Shown one piece after another: positions 39,222 through 47,601 of a stretch of DNA of 64,000 nucleotides. The position numbers were made by a program, and so were the translations under genes. The stretch is from positions 1 through 64,000 of the forward strand of contig NZ_PIQC01000003.1 of assembly GCF_003987255.1 (NCBI RefSeq), given 5' to 3'. The first letter of the stretch is position 1; every line of letters starts with the position of its first letter. The stretch comes from Idiomarina ramblicola. GTDB taxonomy: Bacteria; Pseudomonadota; Gammaproteobacteria; Enterobacterales; Alteromonadaceae. The notes under the pieces were generated by a model. That model saw only the letters and a program-made list of their open reading frames with translations, was not told the origin of the DNA and did not search any database.

Positions 39222-40782
39222 AACTTCAACAGTTAAGCAATTGAAGTGGGTAACCCCTAATTCAGGTCTACCTAATTTCCCAATAATTAACGACGCTGTT
39301 AAGTACTTACAAAGGGCAGTTCAAGCACCCTATGAAATGTGCCTTGTAGCCGTACTTTCCGCCATGTCTATCGCACAACAGGGCTTAATCAATGTGGAAC
39401 AGATTCACGGTGGTTCTTGCCCCTCTAATTTATGGATATGGATCACAGCACTATCAGGCGAGAGAAAAAGTGCCTTGATGAATCTGGCTCTTGAAGTTTT
39501 GTATAGGTATCAACGCCAGCATAGGAAGAAATTTGAGGAGGAATTGAAAAGCTACCAGGTACTTTGTGAAATTCATGAAGACGAAAAAAAGCACTTAAAA
39601 AAAGAACATAGAAAAGCTTTAACGTCAGGGGATGAAGAACTCATCGAAATAGCAAGGCTATGTTTGACCGATCATGAGGAAAAAAAACCGGTCAAGCCAA
39701 AAAGCCGCGATTTCATTTTCGAGGATATCATGCCGGAAGCATTGCAATATCAACTCAATCAAGGCCCTGGGAATGCAGCAATTATATCTAGCGAAGGAGG
39801 AACTATCATAAATGGGCCGGTCGTTCGGAATCTTGCCTTTTTAAGTAATACATGGTCTGGCGGCTCGTTCATGGTGCACCGAAAGTCATCAGACAGTTAT
39901 GTGGTTGAAGATGCCAGACTGACTCTTGCTATTGCCGCTCAGCCAGTAGCTTTAGATAATTTCATGAAAAAAAAGGGACGTGAGGCTAAAGACATAGGTT
40001 TCTTTGCACGGTGTCTATTCTGTTTCCCTCAAAGTGAACAGGGCTATAGAACGGCATCTCCTAATACTTCTGAGTTTCAAGAAGGGAGGACACGATTTAA
40101 TAATAGACTAAACGACATCATGGATGAATACGATGAACACCTACTTTTGGATAAAAACGACCGTTATTTGGTTGAGTTTGATAAAGACTGTAAACCCTTT
40201 GCTTGGGAGTTATGTCTCCGAATAGAAAGCGAGTTAAAGCCGGGAGGAAAGTATGAACATGCCTCAGAGCATGCGAGCAAGTTATTTGAGAACATAACTC
40301 GTACTGCTGGGAACATAACATACTTCGAAAAAGGTAGAGGAGCAAAAATATCTCGCGGCATACTTAATGAAGCAGCTAGAGTTTGCTTTAACTTCTCTGA
40401 CCACTACTTGAAATATTTTCAAATTCAGCCTGAGTATATTCAGGATGCAGCTATCCTTCATGAACACCTTTTGGCACAACAGGAATATGGTGAGCGTTAC
40501 GTTGCTAAAACACCTATCAGAAAGAGCGGTCCATACCGTTTGCGTAATATGACACGCCTAAACCGAGCTCTTGAGCAATTAGCAGAAGATGGTTTGATTG
40601 CTGTTTGGAAGATAGTGAGAACTGGGTTTACCTATATCGACCTGAACCCAAATGTACCCGACGACCTTACAAGATGGGAAGAGTTTTGTCGCAAACATAA
40701 AGTTTCAACGCTCAACTGGTACGAAGCTACTGTGGGAGGAAAAGTCAAAGAGTTACCAGCCTACAAGTCTCACTGGTACTAA
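39211..40782 (+). CDS. DUF3987 (YfjI-like) replication-associated protein
   Basis: 523 residues. The region FPIINDAVKYLQRAVQAPYEMCLVAVLSAMSIA followed by WIWITALSGERKSALMNLAL is typical of DUF3987 proteins. These carry a RecA-like fold with a modified P-loop (SGERKS here) and are found in prophages and satellites as likely replicative helicases. The C-terminal part (about 400-523) looks like a winged helix (RKSGPYRLRNMTRLNRALEQLAEDGLI). Excellent site GGAGG upstream. Coupled to alpA. Confidence 0.8.
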   Translation: MQAETSTVKQLKWVTPNSGLPNFPIINDAVKYLQRAVQAPYEMCLVAVLSAMSIAQQGLINVEQIHGGSCPSNLWIWITALSGERKSALMNLALEVLYRYQRQHRKKFEEELKSYQVLCEIHEDEKKHLKKEHRKALTSGDEELIEIARLCLTDHEEKKPVKPKSRDFIFEDIMPEALQYQLNQGPGNAAIISSEGGTIINGPVVRNLAFLSNTWSGGSFMVHRKSSDSYVVEDARLTLAIAAQPVALDNFMKKKGREAKDIGFFARCLFCFPQSEQGYRTASPNTSEFQEGRTRFNNRLNDIMDEYDEHLLLDKNDRYLVEFDKDCKPFAWELCLRIESELKPGGKYEHASEHASKLFENITRTAGNITYFEKGRGAKISRGILNEAARVCFNFSDHYLKYFQIQPEYIQDAAILHEHLLAQQEYGERYVAKTPIRKSGPYRLRNMTRLNRALEQLAEDGLIAVWKIVRTGFTYIDLNPNVPDDLTRWEEFCRKHKVSTLNWYEATVGGKVKELPAYKSHWY

Positions 40783-41258
40783 GTTAAGAACCTTAAAAAG
40801 GAGAACCGACCAGACATCATAGAGTAAACAGTTTTTCAGCGCTGAACCATTGAAACGACGGATATTGCTGATACGGAGTATCAGCTGTATCAGGATTTTC
40901 GACCATTTCGACTTGAGAATGGCCTGAAAACGGCTCTAGCTGCGAGGAACTGATCAGCCTCGTAGCATTGCCAAACCGGCAAGCTTTTTGCCAACTAGAT
41001 TCTAACTTCCGAACACGAGAGGTTAGTCAAAATCGTCGGAAACACTGTCACTTTAGATCAAAAAGTGACGTGAATGCCGACACTCGTTTTCTCGGTAATA
41101 GTAATACTTATTACTAACACTGTTTATATCATTCATTGGTACGTCTAGTAACCAATGCTGAGTCAGTGATAGGTAAGCCCAAAGCTTACCGTCTGACTTA
41201 TGGTTAAAGATTACAGGATCAGATCATCTATGAGTGGTCAATGATCAAGGAGCAAAAT
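40783..41258. other. Structured noncoding region, possible replication or cis-acting site
   Basis: No convincing gene in 476 bases, but many symmetric elements: palindrome TTCAGCGCTGAA (40835-40846); CTGATAC/GTATCAG inverted pair (40868-40884) with another GTATCAG (40887-40893); CTGCGAGG/CCTCGTAG (40940-40965, one G-T pair); and GTCACTTT/AAAGTGAC (41047-41069, perfect 8-base stem). It lies between the putative helicase and the Gp2-like gene, where a satellite origin would be expected. Confidence 0.4.
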
Positions 41259-41930
41259 ATGAATTTACCAACACGCAACCCTATGAACCACAATCATAAG
41301 CTCTACTACGATAGCTGGTACAGAGGCTTCCCATTGTGGCCTCAACATGCGCCATATATTGAGGAAAACTTAAGTCGTCTTTATGACACCATGGAGCGAG
41401 CACTCAAAGAACATAAAAGAACGTTAGCAGTGCGATTTGACTTGAAAGTGCCAGTAGCGGGTATTCCATTACACCCTGTTCCTCCAATGGAGCGTTTATT
41501 CAAAGCTGTTAATAGAAAAATTAGAGCTAAATATAAAAAAGAGCTGAAGCTTAAACCTTATGTACACCAATGCACTGTTCGCTATGCCCAAAAAACTGAG
41601 CAACGCGTGGAGTCTCCCTACGAGCACTACCATGTTGTCCTTTTCGTAAATAACGATGTATTCAGACAAGTTGGACACATGGGTCCAGACGATGACTCAG
41701 AACTTACCAAGATTATCCGAAGCTCGTGGTTCAGTATCGCCAATGTTAGTGAAAATACGACTGAGTGTCTGATACATGGTTCTACGCCGTCATTCCGTCG
41801 CCTGAAAGGTCCATTTAACTCTACTAACCCAGATATGATAGATGCCTTTCGTCACTTCAGCTATCTGTGTAAAGAGGACTCGACACTATACCGGCGAGGA
41901 CGGCCTGCGTTCACAACCAGTCGCAAGTAA
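41259..41930 (+). CDS. Inovirus Gp2 / YagK-YfjJ family protein
   Basis: 223 residues from the ATG at 41259 after AAGGAG. Family features: FRFDLKVP-like VRFDLKVPVAG, and HYHVVLFVNNDVF near residue 130, the His-x-His block of the YagK/YfjJ C-terminal domain. These are thought to act in replication initiation of filamentous phages and satellite elements. The C-terminus reads FSYLCKEDSTLYRRGRPAFTTSRK, usual for the family. Consistent with a replicating satellite-like left half. Confidence 0.8.
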   Translation: MNLPTRNPMNHNHKLYYDSWYRGFPLWPQHAPYIEENLSRLYDTMERALKEHKRTLAVRFDLKVPVAGIPLHPVPPMERLFKAVNRKIRAKYKKELKLKPYVHQCTVRYAQKTEQRVESPYEHYHVVLFVNNDVFRQVGHMGPDDDSELTKIIRSSWFSIANVSENTTECLIHGSTPSFRRLKGPFNSTNPDMIDAFRHFSYLCKEDSTLYRRGRPAFTTSRK

Positions 41931-42366
41931 AGACAAAAAGTAAAGTGCTAGCATATACAACGCAGAGGATGCTATTTCCAGGCTGCCTCTGCGTTCACTA
42001 CGACGGTGCACCATGCAATAAGCCCCTATCAACAAACGAAGCCGAGTGTTGGCTTACTGCGGTGCAGACCTCGATGTGTGTGAGGATCACGGCGCCAGCT
42101 CGTATCTCAGGAAGTCTTTTCCACAAGCGGTCTGGTGAAGCTCTACCCGTTCGAAAACTTTCTCTCCAAGATCTCAAACTATTTATTCAGCATATCACGC
42201 TCAGTAATGGGCCCCATTCGTTACATACTCAGCATTTTATGTCTCCATCTTTTCAATTCGTCAATGCACGTGGGTGATGTAGGAGTGAAACTGAGAGGGT
42301 TCATTGTTAGTAATAATTCATCTCAATCCTTACTAATCCTATAAGGCAAAAAAGCAGGAGAAACTA
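41931..42366. other. Noncoding region with a long hairpin
   Basis: Contains a perfect 10-base inverted repeat AACGCAGAGG (41959-41968) / CCTCTGCGTT (41986-41995), just after the Gp2-like gene. There is no T-run behind it, so it is not a standard terminator. Open frames crossing this stretch have unlikely composition and no ribosome sites. I see no gene. Confidence 0.5.
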
Positions 42367-42494
42367 ATGAAGTTTCTGCGCCTAAAAGAGATTCAAGAAC
42401 GCGTAGGGCTGAGGCACACCTCAATCTATAAGCTCATTGGGAAGGCAAATACCCCAAGCCTGTTCACATAATGGACAGAAAGTACAACAGCTGA
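42367..42494 (+). pseudogene. Frameshifted AlpA-family gene
   Basis: Starts MKFLRLKEIQERVGLRHTSIYKLIG with an AGGAG site, a typical AlpA N-terminus. The reading frame then shifts near 42440-42450, and the expected continuation GKYPKPVHIMDRKYNS is found in another frame. It ends at TGA where AlpA proteins normally have SW, and traces of the remainder (ADIKT) follow. A decayed third alpA copy, separate from the intact genes at 38994 and 52651. Confidence 0.75.
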
Positions 42495-42930
42495 CGCCGA
42501 CATCAAAACCGTTTTTTCAGATTGGAGCAGAGTATGGTATCCAACTAGCGTAGTATACAATCTACCCTGCCCCCGACAAAACCGCCGAGACTTCGTATTT
42601 AGCCTACATACTGCAAACCTTATGACATTGGTATGAACCTACGCCAACCTCGAATTGCTTCTCATGGCCCGGGACATTTGGACATAGCCAGATACACAGT
42701 AAAAATATTTTATAAATGAAACCAACTACTATGAACAGAAAAGCTAAGTTTTGTATACCAACAGAACACCGGCTTTCTCCATGGAAACCCTATTGACGAG
42801 TCATATCCTTTGCTAAAAAGCTGTTATTTCTTTGTGAAACCATAGAGTTGCCTGGTCCGATGTAAAATAGCACTTACTAGCAATCAAAAGTGGCCACTAT
42901 TAAAAAATTTCGATTAATGTTGTCTTTATC
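42495..42930. other. Apparently empty stretch
   Basis: 436 bases between the broken alpA and the end of the receiver-kinase gene. I see no supported gene, RNA or clear repeat. It probably marks the join between the satellite-like part and the next cargo module. Confidence 0.5.
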
Positions 42931-44370
42931 TTAACTATCTTCAAAAACTTTAAATGCAGCTTTAATTAAGCTCAAGGCAATTTTTTTATTTGTATTAGGA
43001 TACTTTAACTGTCTTAGAGAATATGAATATAAGCAGGCCGCTACTTCTCGGTTTCCTATTTTGAGTTGATGCATCCATTCCCGACAAAATTTAACTGAAT
43101 CTAATACAGGGCATTCAGCGCAATAAGACTCAATATCTGTCCATCTATTTTCAGGATCCACATCAGACCAATTTAGAGTTTTTGTTGAGGATGGATGGAA
43201 TAAGAAGCTACACTCCAACGTGATCGGATCTAAAAGCATTGGTCCGACTTTAACGTCTCCATAATCGATTAACGTAGCGGCATTATTCTTATTATCAATA
43301 AGTATATTTTCACCGTGAAAGTCACCATGAATACAAGATTCTTTGTAATGAACGGACTCTTTTTCAAACTCATTTGCGTATTTTATATCGAACTCACGAA
43401 TAAGTCTCTCGGCAGTCTCGTCATTTAAAAGATACTGCCTTATTTGGCGAATTTCTTTCCTTTCTTGCGTATGGTTATCATGCCATTTACGAAGCATATT
43501 CCGGATGGACTGCTTTATTGAGTCATTAAGTTCGTTTTTATATGCAATCGAAAAAAAAGAATCATTAAACTTCTCAGCCAAACCATATAGTACACCGGAT
43601 GTTGATCCAGCACCGAAGTCTTGGCTTCCCAATAAACGAGGCGTCGCTTCAGGCAAAAGTCTGTTAATGAAAGATCTATAATTGCTTACATCTTCCTGAA
43701 TATCGTTTCGAGGACCACATTTACAGACTGCATTATGAACAACTACTCCAGCATCGTTTTTAATCGTTAATGCATAAACTCTTGCATTAGAAAGCCCCCC
43801 GCCTATCTTACTAACATTACCTAGACATCCATGGTGCTTATTTACAAAAATTCGCAGCAGTCTATCGTCCTGAACAGGAAGCTCCAAGCCGTCCGTTGAT
43901 AGTTCAATATTAATTAAAGAGGAAAAATCCGTATAAACTTGTTCAATGATCCCTCCAAGCTCTATCAACTTCGACTTTGTGAGATGCCCTAGGTTACCCA
44001 TCTCCCGTCCTGTCCCCCAGACATCCGCTTGCCTAGACTGTTGAAGGAACCCTTGAATCATTTCCACTGTACTGGTGCCCGTTAAGATCAAAACTGGCGT
44101 TCCCGGCGAATGTCTAACAATTTCTCCTAGAACCGCCAAGCCATGGTTAGGCTCCTTAACAGGTGAAGTTCGAGATACCGGAATCTTCAGATCTAAGGTT
44201 ATGTAGTCAAAAAAAGAGCTTTCGTCCTTTAAAATGTTTATGGCTTCATCTCTCGAGCTCGCATGCTCTATTTCGACTCTTTCGCACCTATCTCTAAACT
44301 GGCCTTCAACATGCTCGAACACTTCATTCTCGTCTTCGATCACTAGTACTTTGAAAATTCTATTGCTCAA
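42931..44370 (-). CDS. Receiver domain fused to an aminoglycoside-phosphotransferase-like kinase
   Basis: 479 residues. Residues 1-150 form a response-regulator receiver: acidic pair E12/D13, phosphoacceptor Asp60 in YITLDLKIP, Thr97 in LILTGTS. Residues about 180-440 form an APH/choline-kinase-like domain: glycine loop GGGLSNARVYAL, candidate lysine K217, catalytic loop CIHGDFHGENIL (Asp350, Asn355) and metal motif LIDYGDV (Asp369). All key residues are kept, so it should be active. TTG start overlapping the histidine kinase stop by 11 bases. The inferred role is output of the upstream kinase. The phosphate acceptor of the APH domain is unknown and need not be an antibiotic. Confidence 0.82.
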   Translation of the reverse strand: MSNRIFKVLVIEDENEVFEHVEGQFRDRCERVEIEHASSRDEAINILKDESSFFDYITLDLKIPVSRTSPVKEPNHGLAVLGEIVRHSPGTPVLILTGTSTVEMIQGFLQQSRQADVWGTGREMGNLGHLTKSKLIELGGIIEQVYTDFSSLINIELSTDGLELPVQDDRLLRIFVNKHHGCLGNVSKIGGGLSNARVYALTIKNDAGVVVHNAVCKCGPRNDIQEDVSNYRSFINRLLPEATPRLLGSQDFGAGSTSGVLYGLAEKFNDSFFSIAYKNELNDSIKQSIRNMLRKWHDNHTQERKEIRQIRQYLLNDETAERLIREFDIKYANEFEKESVHYKESCIHGDFHGENILIDNKNNAATLIDYGDVKVGPMLLDPITLECSFLFHPSSTKTLNWSDVDPENRWTDIESYCAECPVLDSVKFCREWMHQLKIGNREVAACLYSYSLRQLKYPNTNKKIALSLIKAAFKVFEDS

Positions 44371-45274
44371 AAAATTTCCCCCATCTCAACGTCAGTTTAG
44401 CGCCTCCTGAGTTAACATTTTCAAGAGTAACTATCCCCCCTAAACTATCCATTGCTTGCTGAATAATGCTCATACCAAACCCGGCATGCCCCTGTTTATT
44501 TGTGCTTCCAAGTTCAAAGTTTTCCTTGATGTCACTACTAACTCCAATACCATTGTCAAGAACAGAGACCCAATTATCATTGTCATTGCTTCCCCACGAA
44601 AGAATGATTGATGGATCTTCATGCTCTCCTAACGAATTGAGAGACTCTAAACTATTACGAACACCATTAGAAATAGCCAACGAAAGTAGTCCAGCATCAG
44701 TCCGAACTAAACATGGCTGAGCTCCAACATAGCTTATTTCTGCAATTGAAGGGGTTAGCTCAAGCTCTTCATGAGAAACTGACTGTATAAGACGATGTAA
44801 ATCAAACTCTTTCACTTCAGGACGATTTGTGGCTTTACGAAGGCTCTCAATAGCAGTAAATAAACTTTTTAATCTCAGGACAACTACTTTCGCTTGGCTC
44901 TCAGAGAAGCTATCGAACTCTTTGGTTAAAACACTCTCTAAGAGTCCAATCTTGGGAGCTAGTTCGTGGAGAATGACACCTGAAAACTCATCAATTGCTT
45001 GTTTCCGAAGGGTTGCTCGTAGGGATTGTGAAATAGACTCGTTCTCGGAAGTGTTGTCTTGTTTTACTGGTTGCCTTGGGAAATTGTTTATATTTATAAG
45101 TGCTTTATTCAAGGCCATTTTAACATGCCGAACTCTCTCTCTTCTCAAAGCGACTTCAATCAACTCTTTCGTTTCTGGAATGGCATTATCAATGAAGTAA
45201 AGCGCGCCATGGTAGCGTCTCAAGTGATCTGAAGAGACTAAGGCATCCTCTGCATCTTGACGACTCTCAATCAT
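44360..45274 (-). CDS. Soluble histidine kinase
   Basis: 304 residues, no membrane segment and no recognisable sensor domain; the first 90 residues are helical and charged. Candidate phospho-acceptor His103 lies in VILHELAPKIG. The ATPase domain has N-box AISNGVRNSLES, G1 DNGIG (240-244) and G2 GHAGFGMSI (262-270). The start overlaps the ATPase gene by 8 bases and the end overlaps the receiver-kinase gene by 11, so all three are surely one operon. Its input is probably the ATPase rather than an external ligand (inference). Confidence 0.85.
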   Translation of the reverse strand: MIESRQDAEDALVSSDHLRRYHGALYFIDNAIPETKELIEVALRRERVRHVKMALNKALININNFPRQPVKQDNTSENESISQSLRATLRKQAIDEFSGVILHELAPKIGLLESVLTKEFDSFSESQAKVVVLRLKSLFTAIESLRKATNRPEVKEFDLHRLIQSVSHEELELTPSIAEISYVGAQPCLVRTDAGLLSLAISNGVRNSLESLNSLGEHEDPSIILSWGSNDNDNWVSVLDNGIGVSSDIKENFELGSTNKQGHAGFGMSIIQQAMDSLGGIVTLENVNSGGAKLTLRWGKFFEQ

Positions 45275-47096
45275 AGAATTTTGCCCTTAATCTAAATGCC
45301 TCTCTTCCTCCTTCCATAACAGTAGATATCGCCTCAACAACCGTACTGCTTGAAAGGGCCCCACAAGTAGAGATATGGCCTCGAGTTCCATCAGAATGGA
45401 GCTCCATTACTTGAGATGCTTCGCCTAAAACTGGAATATTCGCATTATGGGTTGTGACAATAGTTTGGCCCAAGCCTTCTCTGCTTTTCAACGCTGAAAT
45501 CAATGTTTCTACTATAAATGCATTATCAATATGATCCTCAGGCTGATCTACAATAAGTGTTGAGTGCGTATGCTGAAGTATGATTGGTAGAATTACGGTA
45601 CACCTTTGACCAGTGGATAGCTGTGAAAAATCCTTTGGTTCAGAACCATCTAGTAGCTCAAGTATCACTTCATCCTCTAACCTTACGGTTGCCAATTGTC
45701 CAAGGCTTTTTGCGACTTCATACAAAACTCTACCAGCCCTCTCCTGAGAGATATTTAGGAGCTTAGAGAAGCTTTCAAAATCATTACTTTCGGCTAATTC
45801 AAATAGAACTTCAGGCGGAATGGAGTTTGCTATTGCAGGCGCTAATTCATTGTATTTTATACCTGTACCTTTCAGTATTTCTATAATGACTTGTTGATAG
45901 TCCTCAAGTTGGCTGTTTTCTTCTAGATGAACTCTAATACGAGGTTTTAATCTATTCGTCAGTTGTTCACATACTTCTTGCCTTTTAGCTGCTCTTTCAA
46001 TCCTAACGCGGCGTAAAGAATCTATTGCCTTATCTCTTTCCATAGTTAAAGACATTATTTTTCTTTCTTTATTTTCATTAGAAATCTCTATACTTTCTAG
46101 TAATGCAATATCCTCTTTAACTCTCTGGATCTTTCTAGATATCTCTCCGGCTCCCTTTTGCAGACTATCAACTTCCGTTCTTAACTTCTGACCAGCCTTA
46201 GTTATATCTGATTGCTTTAATTCCAGATGTTCTTTTTTCGACTTTGCAGACTTTATAACCTCTATAATTTTTTCTAGGGCGCTTCTTACCTGAGCATCAG
46301 CATTTAAAACCAAGCTCTCCAAAGATTCATCATCAAAGTTACTTTCTGAAGCCTGCTCCTCAGACTTAGATATTTCTAAGTAACTTTTTAACTTTTCTTC
46401 TCTCTCTTTTTGATTATCGATGAAGCTATCAACCGCGTTTATTCTTGCTTTTAACTTAAGGTAGTCTTCTGAAAGAGAAGAAAGCTTATCACTTTTATCA
46501 GAAACTAAATCTGAAGTTGCCTTTAACTTTTTTTCCTCTTCCTCATACTCTTTCAATCTCCCTTTTAGTTCTGGCAACTTGGCTAGCTGATCTTCGGATT
46601 CAGCGACACTTTCATTAAATTTTGCTATCTCTATCGATAACGACTCAATGATGGATGCTGCAGATGTTTCGTTAATTTCAAGCTGCTGAATGTCTGGATT
46701 GAAGTCATCAATAAGTTTTAATCGACCACTGGATAGCAGTCCTATGTTCTCAACCTCAGTTTGAGAAAAAATTAACGGGAGTTCTAAACCGGAAGGAATC
46801 TGTGGGGTTGTATTTGTGTCTACAGTTCTAGAAAAATGGTAACTCTCGTTACCATCAGACAACGTTACGGAAACCTGACCATCTCTGAGTACAGCTTTTG
46901 CATGAGCTAAAGACTTTGAGCTTGACTCTGCTGTATGTCCTGGAATTGATAAACAAAAACGAATCAACTCTATTAGAGAAGATTTTCCTGTTCCTCTAGC
47001 GCCAATAACGGTATTTAGACCATTCTCAAGCTCAATATTTAAGCCGTCAAGAAAGCCTCCCTCAACTTGCACTTTAGAGATGTATAGATTTTGCAT
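45267..47096 (-). CDS. SMC/ABC-like AAA ATPase with central coiled coil
   Basis: 609 residues from the ATG at 47096 (TTG at 47105 is possible but has no spaced ribosome site). Walker A GARGTGKSS near residue 32. A long charged coiled coil (about 150-380) is interrupted by a middle segment. ABC signature LSTGQ near 493, Walker B LIVDQPED near 514-520, switch His in TTHNANIPVLG near 550. The IVDQPEDHIDNAF block resembles TrlF-type and other defence-associated ATPases. It probably dimerises on DNA or a protein ligand, and is first in the three-gene operon. Confidence 0.85.
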   Translation of the reverse strand: MQNLYISKVQVEGGFLDGLNIELENGLNTVIGARGTGKSSLIELIRFCLSIPGHTAESSSKSLAHAKAVLRDGQVSVTLSDGNESYHFSRTVDTNTTPQIPSGLELPLIFSQTEVENIGLLSSGRLKLIDDFNPDIQQLEINETSAASIIESLSIEIAKFNESVAESEDQLAKLPELKGRLKEYEEEEKKLKATSDLVSDKSDKLSSLSEDYLKLKARINAVDSFIDNQKEREEKLKSYLEISKSEEQASESNFDDESLESLVLNADAQVRSALEKIIEVIKSAKSKKEHLELKQSDITKAGQKLRTEVDSLQKGAGEISRKIQRVKEDIALLESIEISNENKERKIMSLTMERDKAIDSLRRVRIERAAKRQEVCEQLTNRLKPRIRVHLEENSQLEDYQQVIIEILKGTGIKYNELAPAIANSIPPEVLFELAESNDFESFSKLLNISQERAGRVLYEVAKSLGQLATVRLEDEVILELLDGSEPKDFSQLSTGQRCTVILPIILQHTHSTLIVDQPEDHIDNAFIVETLISALKSREGLGQTIVTTHNANIPVLGEASQVMELHSDGTRGHISTCGALSSSTVVEAISTVMEGGREAFRLRAKFYD

Positions 47097-47601
47097 CAAC
47101 TCCAACCCTCCCGTCTGATACTTTTAAACAACAAGATTATCAGAAAATCAAAAGGCTGTAATCGTAACACTTTCATCCCCAATAAGGAGGCACGTTAACG
47201 AAGTAATCATTATGGATAGCGAAAGCAATGTCGTGCTAAGTCCAATCGCTATAATTGCTGTTATCAGCGATGCAGTAGATAAGGTGTCAATAAGACCGGA
47301 GCTCCCTCCTGGCGGACTCCAGAATTCCGTAGCAAAAGTGCTGGCTAAATCCGACAGCCAAAACAAAAGCACCAAACGATGCTGACTTAAACATTTTTAC
47401 GTCATCAGTCAACAATGGCTTTTTCCGAGTTCGCTTTTTGTACGAACCACCGTTACATTAAACATGATGTTTTCCTAATCAACAATTGAAAGATTGCAGG
47501 GTTAACTGCTGGGGAAAGGTCAAGGTTTGTCTAATTTTCGACTGAATATCGGTGTGCAAGTTTATTATAAAAGTAAAGCCATAAGGAATTGGGAGAGGAA
47601 A
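47097..47601. other. Divergent intergenic region
   Basis: About 500 bases between the minus-strand ATPase operon and the plus-strand SEC-C gene. It must hold both promoters, but I could not pick one with confidence. It also contains the weak small-ORF candidate at 47148-47375. Confidence 0.4.
47148..47375 (-). CDS. Possible small membrane protein
   Basis: 75 residues from a TTG start without a ribosome site, ending 51 bases before the ATPase gene. The C-terminal 45 residues are hydrophobic (LITAIIAIGLSTTLLSLSIMITSLTCLLIG), enough for one or two membrane helices. An overlapping frame starting at ATG 47394 also begins hydrophobic (MFKSASFGAFVLAVGF), so a decayed or frameshifted membrane protein is another reading. 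Kept only because of its place at the head of the operon. Confidence 0.25.
   Translation of the reverse strand: MVLLFWLSDLASTFATEFWSPPGGSSGLIDTLSTASLITAIIAIGLSTTLLSLSIMITSLTCLLIGDESVTITAF

Noticed and set aside
41945..42277. 110-codon plus-strand frame after the Gp2-like gene
   Set aside because: No ribosome site, contains the 10-base hairpin repeat, and its translation resembles no protein family; treated as noncoding.
42931..44370. Antibiotic-resistance gene (aminoglycoside phosphotransferase)
   Set aside because: The kinase domain is only APH-like and is fused to a receiver in a signalling operon; nothing points to aminoglycosides as substrate.
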